DNA from: Anastatus disparis
Taxonomy: Eukaryota > Arthropoda > Insecta > Hymenoptera > Eupelmidae
Direction: 5' to 3'
Assembly: GCA_017163975.1 (NCBI GenBank)
Contig: JAFFSR010000353.1
Location: 92,001-156,000, forward strand
DNA length: 64,000 bases
Position 1 is the stretch's first letter, and every line of letters begins with the position of its first letter. The notes under the pieces are model-generated. The model was given only the letters and a program-made list of their open reading frames with translations, was not told the DNA's origin and searched no databases. Below are positions 1 to 13,100 of this stretch, in pieces. The position numbers and the translations under genes were made by a program.

Positions 1-120
1 TCGAGAATCGAGTTATACGCATCTCTGACTTTTCATTAATATTATTATTGCATCATAATTAGTTAAAAAAATTTCAAGCTGAAAACAATTGTTTAAAATA
101 AATTTTAAAGAACAATCTCT

Positions 121-1630
121 CGATATGGCGTGGTTGGATGAGATGGTTCAAGATGGAGTGTGACAATTGGAACTGGAAAAAATAGAAAACGACTGAAAAA
201 TAAGCACGGAAGAATTCCTAAACAAAAATAAAAATACAACTGTAATTAATAATGAGAGTGAAAGTGGTAGTGATACAAAAATCAAATTATAGAAAATAAA
301 GCTATAGAAAATAATAATGTGAATGCAGATGTGAAAGTAGAGAGAATAAAAAACGACTAAAAAATAAGTACGAAAAAATTCCTGGAGATAATTTAAAAAA
401 ATACGAGGGGGTTAAATGATGAGAGTGAAAGTATCAGTGACGAAAAAAATAAACCTACAGAAAATAATGCGAGTGCAGATATACAAATTGTTGATGAAAT
501 ACCCTAATTAACAGTTAAACGAATATCCACATTAAAAAAAAAGAAAGCCAGAGGAGGTAAACATTTTTTTAACAGGTCATGAAAAACGAAGAATAGCTCT
601 CAACGATGAGCATTCAGTAAGTTTACAAACGAACGAAAAATGATGTTATCGAAACCGACGTATAGTATGCAAAAGTTAGGCTCGATAGGTGTTAATGTAT
701 CACAGTGCAAAAATGAATTGGAACTAATAGCATACTAAACAAATTTATAACAATCGTATCGAGATAAAGTGCTTGTTTTCTACTGGGCGCGCCTGTTATT
801 AAGTATCAATATAATTATCATGGACACACCGCTGTTCACCCTGACGTGTGAACAATTTTTCAATAGTTTGACACCTGTGCTTAGACCAACAAATTGCGAT
901 AATAACATCGGTCAGGGGTATATCTACTTGAAAATATTTCAACTATCAAAGCTGCAATTGAGGATAATAGGATAGTAAGCGAAGATTTTTAATATAAATT
1001 TTTATATTTAAAAAATTTTTTAAATGATAAAATATTTTTTCATAAAAAAAAACCTTTAAATATTTTTTGTTTTGAACAGAAAATTTTAAATAACATTTTT
1101 TTTCTTAACCCTTGTTTGTCACATTGGGGTACAAACAATCCCACACCTTTTTCTCGTTAATTAAAAAGGTCATTTTTCTATTTTTTCAGAATTTTTACAA
1201 CATACTTATATTTGATAGTATGTTATGGAAGCTATACACTATTTAAAAGTAAGCTTTTAAGAACTTGCAAAATAATTTTGAAGTTAAAATATTTAATAGT
1301 TTTTTATAATGATTATTATCTTTGGGGTACAAACAACCCCGGTGTGATAAACATGTCTTACCTGGAAAGTGTGTCAAATAAGGGTTAAATCATAATGTAT
1401 GAGTTTACATATATATTTTTTTTTTTAAATCAAATTTTAAATGAAGTTTTTTCCTAAAATATAATTTTTCACGATGTACAAATCTATTCTAAATTCATTT
1501 AAATTATTTTATTTTTAAATAATAAAATTTGCAAATTTTAATTGTAATATGTTATTTCTTTTTTACTTTTCAGTGGCCAAATACACTGTTCACCAATGAT
1601 GAGCAAGGCGCTACGGCAAAATATAATTAA
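121..1630 (+). pseudogene. Decayed split-gene remnant, family not recognised
   Basis: Broken reading frames run from an ATG at about 125 (MAWLDEMVQDGV, then a stop) through acidic and Ser/Glu/Asp-rich stretches to about 972. A good donor (ATA|GTAAGC, about 973) and a good acceptor (long T-run then CAG, about 1573) bracket a roughly 600 bp AT-rich intron. In the joined frame the exon end EDNRI is followed by WPNTLFTNDEQG and then a stop. Several in-frame stops lie upstream, so this copy is not functional. Acidic N-terminus and short exons could fit a chromatin or transposon-associated protein, but no domain is recognisable. The splice sites are seen directly; that the pieces form one gene is inference. 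Confidence 0.35.
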
Positions 1631-1929
1631 TCATGCTTGGCGCGTGAAATCAGTGCAAATAGCCGTGAGAGAACCATGCACTTCACAATCGGATGAAGAC
1701 CTCTTCGCTTATAAAAAAAATTTTAATTTAAAAATTATATATATTTACATACGGTCCTTTTCAGGACCAACAAAAGTCTCACACGTAGCAAACAACAATT
1801 GATAAATGAATCTCCGACGCCGATACTTTTTTTTATTATAAATTAAGTTTTTCATTTTTTTTATAATAATACTTTTTATTAAAATTTTATACAGCTTGTA
1901 AAATTATATCATTTTTTTTATTTCGCGCT

Positions 1930-2145
1930 GTACCACCCTGTGTACGCTATAACACCCCTCAGGGAGGGGAGGACAAGAGGCCATGAACGCTATAACACCC
2001 CTCAAACAGCGCAGGGAGTGAGACGGGAAAAAAACAGGGAGGGGAAAAATTCGATATAGGTTACGCTATACCACCCTATGTATCCTATAACACCCCTCAG
2101 ACAGCTAGGAGAAGGGAAAAATATCGATATGTCTCGCTATACCTA
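1930..2145. repeat. Short imperfect repeats, CGCTATAACACCCCTC
   Basis: The phrase ACGCTATAACACCCCTCA and close variants recur about four to five times within 200 bases, separated by GGGAGGGGA-type purine stretches. Local GC content is clearly above the surroundings. No coding frame crosses it. Confidence 0.5.
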
Positions 2146-2648
2146 GCTGTATACTACTTATAGCGATTTAACGAAAGTATCTTTAAGTGAAAGTGTTGTG
2201 ATACTTTTCTACTAATTTGATTGTGTTTAAAGAGGCAATCAGCCCATTTCAATAGGTCTTGCAAACTCGAGTATAAGACCGCAAAGCAGAAGCTTGGAGT
2301 TTGAAACACATTTGCAAGTGTTATTAAGGCGTACATAGAGTCACGCGAAAAAAGCGATTCATGAGGCATAATTTCTTTAAATCCTCAATTCTTTTTTCCC
2401 TTATGCTTTTTCCTTTTCAGGCATTTGTGAGTTGCTTGGCATAAAAACCCGAATCTATCAGGCATGGCGTCCTGGTGATGTACGGTTTAGACAAGCAACT
2501 CTAACTTACATATAATGAAATTCGAGTTCGTGCGAGTGCGAAGAAGCACTTGTTGAACTCTGAAGAAAAGCGACGGCCACTTTGGGTACTCACAAGAAAA
2601 TGTTTCTACTTGAAAGCATTTCCTAGAATTATACAAAGTTCTGACGTC

Positions 2649-2650
<2 letters not shown>
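2146..2650. other. Unassigned sequence before the TA tract
   Basis: Open frames of about 70 codons exist on both strands (minus 2154-2369, plus 2550-2744), but none shows a known domain, and no convincing splice sites were found. I see no supported gene here. Confidence 0.3.

Positions 2651-2651
<1 letters not shown>

Positions 2652-2693
<42 letters not shown>
2652..2693. repeat. TA dinucleotide microsatellite
   Basis: About 42 bases of uninterrupted TA. It abuts the left terminus of the inverted-repeat element that follows; a shorter TA run flanks the right terminus, so the element probably inserted into a TA tract. Confidence 0.95.
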
Positions 2694-2695
<2 letters not shown>

Positions 2696-4461
2696 GGCAT
2701 TCTTTGTGAATCGGTACCCCTTCTCCAAAATTGTAGTAGACTGAAAAAATTGTATGACGGTTTAAAATCTTCCTTTTATCATCTAGTTTTAGATGCACAG
2801 TGGCGTTTTCGAAAACTAAATATGGTGGCTCCAATATGGTGGCCAACACTTGGGAAGTTCATAAAATTTTTTCGAAATTTCATGATAATTTGCTCAGTTT
2901 TGAATTTCTTGTTTTTTTTCTTACTAAAAATAAATAGAGCACAAAATTTTATATAGAAATATGGTATTGTAGTCAAGGTCAAACCACATTTTGAAGGTTA
3001 TTTTTTGCTATCCTTATTTTGAATCGCTTAGCTATTATTTTGGCTGAAAACGGATCTCGAAACAATTAGCTCTCACATTCTTGAGGTCGCTGCTTACGAT
3101 CCTCATGCCCATACGATATCAGCATGTTTTGGTTAATGTCAAACGGAGGTCAAACACCTTAATTGAAATAACATAATTTTTTTTACTTCTGATTCCGAAT
3201 GAACAGAAAATTCCACGTCGAGATGAATTTGGATCTCATAATTTTCGAACTTATATTCAAATGTTGATAGTGTAACCTTAATAAAATAAATATCTTAAGA
3301 AAGTAGCCTGCAGTAGTAGTGTTATATCTAAGATACAACTCAAAAGGTGAGTGATCTATAAAAATAATTAACTGTATGAGTATTGGCGAATTTCACTATA
3401 AAAAATAATATGTTTGAAATAAATATTTTGTTGAAACAAATAAATTTAAAATATTTTTTCACAAAAAAAAGCATGTGGAAATAGTACATTACGTAACGGG
3501 TATGGAAAGGCTTTATTTACAAAACGAGAAGTTTGCGGCCTGAGCTAAAGGTGAGGGTCGTAACGAAATTCGTAGAAAAGCCTTTCTATACTAGTTGCGT
3601 AGTGTATTTTTCGCCATGAGAGCAAAAAAAAAGAGTAACGAAGTTGAGATTTTAGGGTTACAATGGCGAAAAAAATTCCCACACGGAAAAAAGCACGCGG
3701 GAAAGAAAATTCCCGCACGTTGTGTAAAATATAATATTACAACGAATAAAATAAATTTGTAAAATGTTTAATATTATAAAAACGAGGATCTAAAGTTTTC
3801 GCGTAAGCATTGTAAGTAAGAAAATTATTTAAACAAAGAAAAATATATAGAAGAGCGGGGTTAAAATTTTAACAAAGAAGAATACCATTTATAAGATATT
3901 TAATATTATAAAAACGCAAATCTAAAATTTCCGCATATGCATTGTAAATGAAAAAAATTAAAGTAAAAAAAATTATATTATTCGAATTGAGGTGTTTGAT
4001 TTCCGTTTGACCTTAACCGAAACATGCTGAAATCGTATGGGCATGAGGATCGTAAGCGGCGATCTCAAGAATGTGAGAGCTTACTGTTTCAAGATCCGTT
4101 ATAAATCCGTTATAAAATAATAGCCAAGCAATTCAAAATAAGGATTGCAAAAAATAACCTTCAAAAAGTGGTTTGACCTTGACTATAATACCATATTTCT
4201 ATGTAAAATTTTGTGCTCTACTAATTTTTAGTGAGAAAAAAACGAAAAATTTCAAACTGAGCGAGTTACCATGAAATTTCGAAAAATTTTTACGAACTTC
4301 CCAAGTTTTGGCTACCATATAGGAGCCACTATGATGAATTTTCAAAAACACCACTCTGCATCTGAAACTAGATGATGAAAGGAAGATTTTAAGCCGTCAT
4401 ACAATTTTTTTAGTTCACTACAATTTTGGAGAAGGGGGTACCGATTCATAAAGAATGCCCC
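2694..4461. mobile_element. Non-autonomous element with ~480 bp terminal inverted repeats
   Basis: The segment starting GGGGCATTCTTTGTGAATCGG (2694 to about 3175) is repeated in inverse orientation at about 3985-4461, ending CCGATTCATAAAGAATGCCCC. Shared internal landmarks on both arms include ATCATCTAGTTTYAGATGCA-type sequence, the ATATGGTGGCC/GGCTACCATAT stretch and the CTCATGCCCATACGAT stretch. The middle (about 3176-3984) carries no transposase frame but holds a smaller hairpin with arms near 3495-3525 and 3570-3605. Both ends abut TA repeats. Long arms with no coding capacity suggest a foldback or MITE-like element mobilised in trans; the superfamily is not determined. Confidence 0.8.
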
Positions 4462-4767
4462 ATATATATATATATATAGAGTTTTATTTCCAACAAATAT
4501 TTTTATTAATATCAAGATAAGAATTATAAATCAAGAAAAGGGTCCAATCTATAATTCTTTCTAAATTAAATAAAAGAATTGAAGTAAAAAGAAAATTAAT
4601 ATTAGAATTTATAAAAGTGCAACTAATTGTGCACAAATAATTTTAACTCTTAGCGTGAAACATCTCAAACTTCTCCTTCTCTTTCAAAGTAAGTTGCTTT
4701 GTATACAATTATAAATAAAGAGAAAGAATAATCTTTAATTATTTAATTTTATCAAATATTCATTTAA

Positions 4768-5318
4768 GGGGGTTAGTGCGATATCCCGATTTTCTTAAGA
4801 ATATCTTAAAATTAAAAGACAATAAAAATAGCACTATTTTACATATCATATAAAAATTTCAGATAGCTTAGCTTCACCGAAGCCGAGATATGAAGTCTGA
4901 AAGTTCGAAAATTTAACACAGCGTCTTATGGGAAGGTTGATATGAGACAGAAAAAAGCAAACGTTTTCATCGATAACCCTGAAAATTTTCTTAAGAATAA
5001 ACCAAAAAACTGACATGTTTTTAACAATTATAATTAGAATATAATATTAAAATTTCAGAAGGCCTAGCTTCATAGTTTCGTAGATACAGCAATTTAATGG
5101 ACTATCTCGCCGAAGTTTTCATCGAGTAAAACACGAGAGGGGAAGGTGTGCATATATAAACAGAATTTTTGTTAAACTGAGTTAAATATAATTGAAGTTA
5201 CAACTATAATAATAAATTATTTACACTTTTTATGAAAATAATTCTATAATAAAAAAATAATATTTTGTTCCTTATTGCGGGACCCTGAGTAGATACGGTC
5301 CTGTGCGCACTAACCTCC
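4768..5318. mobile_element. TTAA-flanked MITE (GGGGGTTAGTGCG termini)
   Basis: Termini GGGGGTTAGTGCG (left) and CGCACTAACCTCC (right) are inverted repeats, and both are immediately flanked by TTAA (4764-4767 and 5319-5322). TTAA duplication is the hallmark of piggyBac-type transposases, so this is probably a non-autonomous derivative. The interior is AT-rich and non-coding. Because TTAA is itself palindromic it could instead belong to the inverted repeat. Confidence 0.7.
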
Positions 5319-5322
5319 TTAA

Positions 5323-6207
5323 AGAAAACAGATTAAGATTACCTAAATTATAAAAAAACTTATTTCTTATAAGAACCCAACGACCAAAGTAATTTCGATT
5401 GTTACACTCGTAGCTAGGCAACTTCAGAATTTGTTGACAGATTGTTTATTATGCTAAACATACAAGATACAAAATTATGATGGTTAGTATATATATCTAC
5501 ACTCCCGCTCACACGAATTTGCCCACCATGATCAGTTGAGGTAAAATATAAAAATTTTTACTGTTCCGTTAGAAAGCATGTAAAAAAATTTTGAAAAGAT
5601 GGGTTTGAAATGTTTTTTTAGCGCTCTTTCAAATGCTGATGGTTTGATTTAAGAATATCTATTTTTCAACTATATTTATAGAACTGAAAAAAAGAAAAAA
5701 TTTCAAAAATTTTTTGCCCATGTTTAACACTGGGCCAATTCTAGCAAAATTATTCTACGTTAACGTCATACCTCTCAAATTAAAGGTTCTTAGCCCTCTT
5801 TTTTTTCTTTGACATTTTTTAATATGGTGTAATGCTTACAAGATATAGCAAGCTGAAAAAAAGCTAATTTTTTCAGAAAAATCGTTATAACTTCTTAACG
5901 ATTTATCATAGCATAAAAAACCAAACAATTAAAATGCTTTATAAAATTTATTTTTTCACACTCAGGGCGTAAAATTCAATTTTTGATGTCTATTCTTAGG
6001 GGCTAAAATAGCGCTTTTTTACCCTAGGGCAAAAGTAATTTTCTCACAAGCGTGATTGATTTTTTGCCTGTTTCCAATAAGAAATTTACTTTTTCTAACG
6101 GCGCATGAAAATTTAGCATGCGCTGTTAGAAAATGCAAAATGAATTCAGTGAACGTAAAATGAATGTAGTAATTATTAATGCGGGTATTCGATTCTACGA
6201 GCAACTC
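5323..6207. other. AT-rich sequence with no recognised feature
   Basis: No domain-bearing frame or splice pair was found. A minus-strand open frame at 6019-6204 has no recognisable similarity. Probably old transposon debris or intron. Confidence 0.3.
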
Positions 6208-6475
6208 TAATAAATTACTCGACTCGACGAGTTCGTGTCGAGGATTAACTCGAACTTGCCGAGTTACTCGAATTTATCGAAATATATATTGAAAAAATAT
6301 GTATTCAAATAACTCAAAGTATTCGAAAAAAATATGAATTACTCGAAAAAATATAAATTACTCGAATTACTCGAAAAAATATAAATTATTCGAATTACTC
6401 GAAAAAATATAAATTACTCGAATTACTCGAAAAAATATAAGCTACTCGAAGAACTCAAGTTACTCGAAAATATAG
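6208..6475. repeat. TACTCGAA minisatellite
   Basis: A unit close to AAATTACTCGAATTACTCGA plus a short A-run (about 26-27 bases) is repeated several times with point changes. It starts in degenerate form near CTCGACTCGACGAG and ends at about 6475. Non-coding. Confidence 0.8.
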
Positions 6476-6606
6476 TTGCTTTTTTTATCAATATTTTCTG
6501 TAGAAACAAGTTTTTCGTGTTATTTGATTTATTTGAATAGTCAATAGATTTTCATAAAATTTAAGTTTAATGGTTTTTTTATTTCAGGAATTATTATTTA
6601 TTTTTT

Positions 6607-6657
6607 TAGAGCGGGTGGCGTCGCCCCCCCGAACTTCTCCCCCCCCCCCTCCCGGCA
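6607..6657. other. GC-rich patch with C-runs
   Basis: A 50-base patch with C7 and C10 runs (CGCCCCCCCGAAC, CTCCCCCCCCCC) stands out in a very AT-rich background. No promoter or RNA gene could be assigned. The long C-runs are also likely places for assembly or sequencing error. Confidence 0.5.
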
Positions 6658-6791
6658 CGTTCTTTGCCATATTTTGATTTTGATTTTATCATATATCGAT
6701 TCCATTACTTTATGTAATGGCATTAATATATTAACGAATTTATATTTAATGTGGCTAAATTCGACGCCCTTCGTGCATGAAAAATTAATAT

Positions 6792-6905
6792 GTTAACCAC
6801 GGAAGTAAAGGTGTTTTTGTCCTCGTCTTTATTGTCACCCTTGCTTCGCTCGGGCGTCTAACTCGACTCGGGCAAAAATCACCTATTTTACTCTCTTGGT
6901 TAACA
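6792..6905. repeat. Hairpin with GCTTCGCTCGGGCG core
   Basis: GTTAACCACGGAAGTAAAGGTG pairs imperfectly with CACCTATTTTACTCTCTTGGTTAAC. The loop side holds GCTTCGCTCGGGCG and CTCGACTCGGGC, unusual in this AT-rich DNA. A similar core occurs in hairpins near 44690 and, in variant form, at 31130-31230 and 63700. Confidence 0.6.
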
Positions 6906-6993
6906 ATGTACTATTAATTATATTATCTACTAAAATATTAGAATATAAGCTATTTCATACGTAAAAAATTCAAATAAATATGTTATTCTACAG

Positions 6994-7210
6994 ATTCCTA
7001 TTCAAAGAACTTGCTCTGATGCTTTCATAGAACCTCATTGGTGTGCTTGTTTATCGTGGTCAGAAGTTTCAACAAATCAAATTATAATTCAAGAAGCAGC
7101 GCTATATTTTATTGAATTTTTGAATTCATATACAAAAGAAAATCGTAACATATGTGAACAACTTTACATGAATAAAGTTTTATGGGCAGCTAAATTGATT
7201 CCAACTAAAG
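6994..7210 (+). CDS. Internal exon of a DUF229-type protein
   Basis: A 217-base exon bounded by an acceptor (ttctacag) and a donor (AAAG|GTTAGT) reads through as 72 codons without a stop and ends in phase 1. It begins IPIQRTCSDAFIEPHWCACL and continues with a mostly helical stretch ending LWAAKLIPTK. The RTC.DA.I..HWC.CL block matches what I know of the C-terminal part of the DUF229 family (PF02995; insects and nematodes, related to the arylsulfatase/alkaline phosphatase fold, function unknown). No other exon of the gene was found with confidence. The next exon would lie beyond the 11.5 kb foldback element that starts 60 bases downstream. Clean splice sites and the uninterrupted frame suggest a live host gene. 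Confidence 0.7.
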
Positions 7211-7389
7211 GTTAGTTATTAATAATAAAATTATTTTTTCTAATATTCTTCAAAAAATAAATTATAAATATGTGGGTTAGAATGAGAGTGGCATAAGCTT
7301 AGAGCATATACATCTGCTCGGAGAAAAAAGTCAAACCATTTTCCTTCAAATTTAACATGCTTTTGTACTATATAAGGTTTTGATACTAT

Positions 7390-7847
7390 TCCTAACAACA
7401 CAAAAACGTTTTAAAAACGTTTTTGAAACGTTTTCTGGTAAACTTATATACGTTTGTAAAATTGGACAAAAATACGTATTTAAAACATTTTTAAATGTAA
7501 AATATGTCCGCATATTTTAGATTCGCAAGAGTAATGTAACGTTTATGGAACGTTTAAAAAACGTTTTATTTGGTTTAATTTTTTTCTCTATATAATAATT
7601 TTTTAGAATGATAAAATAAAACGTTTGGACATATAAGCCAACGTACATTTTTACCGAGAAAACGTTTTCTGAACGTTTCTCAAACGTTCCATAAACGTTA
7701 TATTACTCTTGAGAATCTAAAATATGCGGACATATTTTACGTTTTAAAAACGTTTCAAATACGTATTTTTGTCGAAATTTACAAACGTATATAAGTTTAC
7801 CAGAAAACGTTTTTAAAACGTTTTTGAAACGTTTTGTGCTGTTGGGG
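7390..7847. mobile_element. MITE rich in AAACGTTTT motifs
   Basis: Inverted ends close to CCYAACARCACAAAACG bracket about 458 bases, with arms about 160 bases long. The arms contain many AACGTTTT repeats and matching ATATGTCCGCATATTTTAGAT blocks on both sides. Non-coding. It sits inside the left part of the large foldback element. Confidence 0.75.
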
Positions 7848-8675
7848 ATGTAACCTTAAATTTAAAGTCAATTACTTAGAACTTCACATTTTCTTAGCAT
7901 GTTGAGTATTTATAGTAAAATACCACAGATTGTGAAGTATTGCTAGAACGTGATGACTTTGTCGCAGCGTCATCCAAGTAAATAAACTGATTTTACTTGA
8001 TAGAATAATTGCTACGTGGAGTCTTTTGCTCTAGTGCCACAAATTCTAAGTATTATAACATCCGACTTATTGGACACTAGCAACGCGTTCTTAGTAATTT
8101 ACTATAAGTAAACAACGTGGTCGAATCTCTCGAATTCAAACAACATTACCTATTTATTTTTAAGTCATTCAATCCGTTCGAGAGTAAACATATTAAAATG
8201 CTTAGAGTTTTTTCTCTGTGCGGAGGAAGCATGCAAAGCGTAAAAGTGCAGTGAAAACGAAGAAAGAGAAAAGTAGCTTAGGGGTGTGCTTTTTCTCTCA
8301 CACGCGATGTGTTCCTTGAAAAAGGCGACGCGTTGGTTTTCGTTTGGAAAAGGCCACACGTCGAAGAGAAACTTCTTTTTCAAATGTTGAGTTTAAAAAA
8401 AAAATTATTCAATTGTTTGTATAACTAGAAGCTACACTAGTTTCTAACTATCAAAGTACTTATTAAAAATTATGAATGACTAAATTAAAATAATTTTTTA
8501 CCAGGGAAGTTTTCTTTGTTTTAATTCTTAAATAATCGGTAATACAACTAAAATAAAGTATAATTAAAGTAAATATTATTTACATATTATATACGTTGTA
8601 AAAAATATTGTGATTAAAAAAATGATAAATTTGAATTGAAAATTCCGTTTATGGTTCTCTTAAAGTTTATTGAAT

Positions 8676-9838
8676 TCGTAACATACACACAAAAATCTTT
8701 TCACCGTAAAACAATGTCTCTAAAATAATAATTCTAATAAAACGCGATGTCGATACGCGAAAGCTATAGCCGGCACCCGTTTTTTTGGTCCCCGCATGTG
8801 CAATTTTTATATTTTCAAAGTTACCGTGAAAAATTATGGGCGCCCATTGAAACTCTTGTCTCAACACTGTGAATTCAACGTCTTACATATTATTGTGCTA
8901 AACCTTGGCACAAAATGTGAGTATCGTAAATAATATTTAAGAGCAGGTTGAGTATATATGTACTTTTCTTATCAAAGAATTGAATAATTTACAAAAACTA
9001 ATGATATTAGCAAAAAACAAAGAGAAAGACGCATCTCGTATTGAAAAAAGCAATATTTTAATTGATGAGAAAGAATTGATTTTAACGCTCCATTTTCAAG
9101 AAAACCTTGAAAAACTTGAAACATAGAGGTAAGGGCAAACAATTTAGCTTTTCAAGGTTTTCTTGAAAACGAAGCAATATTATTAATTTTTTACTTATCT
9201 AAGAAAATTTTGCTTTTTTCGATACGAGATGCGGCTTTCTCTTTATTTAAGTTATTAGTTTTTGAAAAAATGTATTCTTTGATTAGAAAAGGATGAAGAA
9301 ACGTGACCTCCTGTTAAATGTTATTTATGAAATCTCTTTTATAAATGCAATGTATATTTGAAGAACAAATATAATAAATTTTCATTTTTATACTCATGGT
9401 TTCAAATTACTCAGTTTTAAATAATTTAACATTAATTTTATTATTAGTCAATTATTTTAAATTAAAAATTTTCATTAGTCAAAAGTTTAAAGATAGTAAA
9501 AATATGAAAAATTATAGACAATATTCATTATTTATTCTATTAAAGAAATTAATTAAATCATTCCAAAATTTTACATATAATATTGTCTATTGTAATATTC
9601 ATTATCATTTTTTATTGTTGTTGTTTTTACTAATTAAAATAATTTGGTATGTAATAGATTACATACAATACGTAGTTTGCGATTTGAGAATGTGCGCATA
9701 TAAAAAAAAAGCACAAAAAAAGGACTATTTTTCGCGATGTTGGCATTAAAACAATCTGTGTCTAGAATCATCTTTTACGATTACAGCAAACTCTTATTAT
9801 ATCCGACAAAGGTTATCTTATTCACTGCTGAAAAGGTT
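8676..9838. other. Insertion in the left arm of the foldback element
   Basis: The right arm of the large element (about 18180-18230) is continuous where the left arm is interrupted between 8675 and about 9838, so about 1.2 kb was gained on the left or lost on the right. The segment contains a hairpin: 8993-9051 (AAAAACTAATGATATTAG..., GCATCTCGTATTGAAAAAAG) pairs with 9208-9261, enclosing a second pair built on TTTTCAAGGTTTTCTTG. No convincing gene; the 117-codon frame at 9396-9749 is low-complexity AT-rich sequence. Confidence 0.5.
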
Positions 9839-10103
9839 TTTCTGTGTAGTTTATATTAGTTCTTGGTTACATATGATCTACGGTTACATATTTGACATAT
9901 CATAGCTTATATATAACACATTTACATCTTATGTTAAGAACATATAGAAAAGATAATATTTAAAAAAAAAGTATTGAACTTTTGACAAGTATTTAAAGTG
10001 GTATCTTCTAGACTCATGGTCACAAAAAAAGTATGAATCATTAAAAGCATTCTTGGTGAAAAAAATCAGGTGACAAATCATCTGATTTCTCAGGTGATCT
10101 ATC

Positions 10104-13100
10104 ATGCCAGCCCACACAGCATGAAAGATATCATTAAAATATTCCGAAATATCCTAATGGAAAATTTTATTGAAACATATATAGAAGCTTTATGGGAGAA
10201 AACAATAATATTTTTGGAATATTGCAAAGGAAACTTTCTACGAAGAACCTCTGGAAGCCTTCGTGAACCTTCCAAGAAAGATTCCGTTGGAAGATTGATG
10301 AATCATTGCGGCGAAAGATTTCATGGAAGCTTTATAGAAAACTCCGTTTTCCTTTCGGGGAAATGTTGAGAATTTTCACTGGAATATTCCGACTTGAGTC
10401 TTCTGGAAGATTCCGTAAACCTTCCGAGGAAGATCCCGTTGAAAGATCGATGAATCATTGCACCGACAAATTTCATAGAAGCTTGAATGGAAGACTCCGT
10501 TAACCTTTCAACAAAATATTGTAAATTGTCATTGAAACATTCCAGGGGAAGGCTCCTAAAAGCTTCCGTAAACCTTCCAAGGGAGATTCCGTTAGAAGAT
10601 TGACGAATCATTGCACCGAAATAATTTATAGAAGCTTGAATAAAAGACTCCGTTTACCTTCCAGCGAAATATTAGGAATTGTCATTAAAACATTCCAGTG
10701 GAAGACTCCTGAAAACTTTCTTTAGAAGAGTCCGTTTTCCTTTTGGGAAAATGTTTAGAAGTTTTACCAAAATATTCCGACTCAAGTCTCCTGGAAGATT
10801 CCGTAAACCTTCCAAGGAAGATCCCGTTAAAAGATTGATGTATTATTAAACCGACAAATTTCATGAAAGCTTGAATGGAAGACTTTGTTTACCTTTCAGC
10901 GGAATATTGATAGTTGTAATTAAAAGATTTCAGTGGCAGGCTCCTGAAAGCTTCCGTTAACCTTCCAAGGAAAATTCCGTTGGACGAATGAGAAATCAGT
11001 GCACTGAAAGATTTTATGGAAACTTATCTGAAAGACTCCGTTTACCTCTCAGCGAAATATTGAAAATTGTTATCGAAACATTCCAGGGGAAGGCTCCTAA
11101 AAGCTTCCGTAAACCTTCCAAAGAAGCTTTCAGTGGAAGATTGATAAATTGCTGCACCAAAAGATTTCATGGAAGCTTTATAAAAGACTCCGTTTTTCTT
11201 TTGAGGGAATGTTGGGAATTTTTAATGAAATATTCCGACTTAAGTCTCCTGAAAGATTCCGTAAACTTTCTAAGGAAGATTCCGTTGGAAGATTGATGAA
11301 TCATTGCACCGGAAGATTTCATGGAAACTTACATAGATGACTCCGTTTACCTTTCAGCAAAATATTAAAAATTGTTATCGAAACATTTCAGGGAAAGGCT
11401 CCTAATAGCTTCCGTAAACCTTCCAAGGGAGATTCCGTTGGAAGATTAATGAATCATTGCACCGAAATAATTTATAGAAGCTTGAATAAAAGACTCCGTT
11501 TACCTTTCAGCGAAATATTAGAAATTGTCATTGGAACATTTCACTGTAAGGCTCTTAAAAGCTTTCGCGAACCTTCTAAGAAAAAATCCGTTGGAAGATT
11601 AATGAATCATTGCACTGAGAGATTTCATAGATGCTTTATAGTAGAGTCCATTTTCCTTTCAGGGAAATGTTAGGAAGTTTTACCAGAATATTCCGACGTC
11701 AGTCTCCTGGAAGATTCCGTAAACCTTCCAAGGAAGATTCCGTTGGAAGATTAATGAATCATTGCACCGACAAATTTCATGGAAGCTTGAATGGAAGACT
11801 CCGTTTACCTTTCAGCGATATATTGGAGATTGTCATTAAAACATTCCAGTAAAAGGCTCTCGATGGCTACCGCAAAGCTTCCGCGGAAGATTTCATTGGA
11901 GGATTGAGGAATCAGTGCACTGAAAGATTTCGTGGAAGCTCTAAAGAAGACTCCGTTTTCCTTTTGGAGAAATGTTGGGAATTTTTACTAGAATATTCTG
12001 ACTTAAGTCTCCTGGTAGATTCCGTTAACCTTCCAAGGAAGATTCTGTTGAAAGATTAATAATAATTGTACCAAAAGATTCCATGGAAACTTAAATGGAT
12101 GACTCCGTTTACCTTTTAGCGCAATATTGATTGTCATTAAAACATTTCAGTGAAAGGCTCCTGAAAGCTTTTGTAAACCTTTTCATGAAGATAATGTTGT
12201 AAGATTGATAAATCATTGCACTGAAATAATTCAAAGAAGCTTGAATAGAAGACTCCGTTTACCTTTTATGATTTATCAATTTTCAAAAGAATCCTTTGAA
12301 AGATTGATGAATCATTGCACTGAGAGATTTCATAGAAGCTTTATAGAAGTGTCCGATTTCCTTTTGGGGAAATGTTTGGAAGTTTTACCAAAATATTTCG
12401 ACATAAGTCTCCTGGATGATTCCGTAAACCTTCCAAGGAAGATTCCGTTAAAAGATTTTTGTATTATTGCACCAAGAGATTTCATGGAAACTTGAATGAA
12501 AGACTCCGTTTACCTTTTAGCGTAATATTAGAAATTGTCATTGCAACATTGCAGTGGAAGGCTTCTGAAAGCTTTCGTAAACCGTCTTAGACAAAATCCG
12601 TTGGAAAATTGATGAATGATTGCACTGAGAGATTTTACGGAAGCTTTATAGAAGAGTCCGTTTTCCTTTTGGGGAAATGTTGGGAAGTTTTACCGGAATA
12701 TTCGAAATTAAGTCTTCTGAAAAATTCCGTAAACCTTCTGAAAAAGATTCCGTTGGAAGATTGATGAATCATTGCACCGACAAATTTCATAGAAGCTTGA
12801 ATGGAAGACTCCGTTTACCTTTCAGCGAAATATTGAAAATTGTCATTAAAACATTCTAGTGGAAGGCTCCTGAAAGCTTCCGTTTACCTTCCAAGGAAGA
12901 TTTCGTGAGAAGATTGATAAATTTCTGCACCAAAAGATTTCATGGAAGCTTTATAGAAGACTTCGTTATTCTCTCAGCAAAATATTGGAAATTGTCGTTA
13001 GAACTTTTTAGTGGAAGGCTCCTGAAAGCTTCTGTAAACCTTTTAAGAAAAAATCCGTTGGTAGATTAATGAATCATTGCAATGAAAGATTTAGGCGGAA

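Noticed and set aside
2487..2849. Minus-strand 120-codon frame
   Set aside because: It runs through the TA microsatellite (poly Ile-Tyr) and into an element arm; an artefact.
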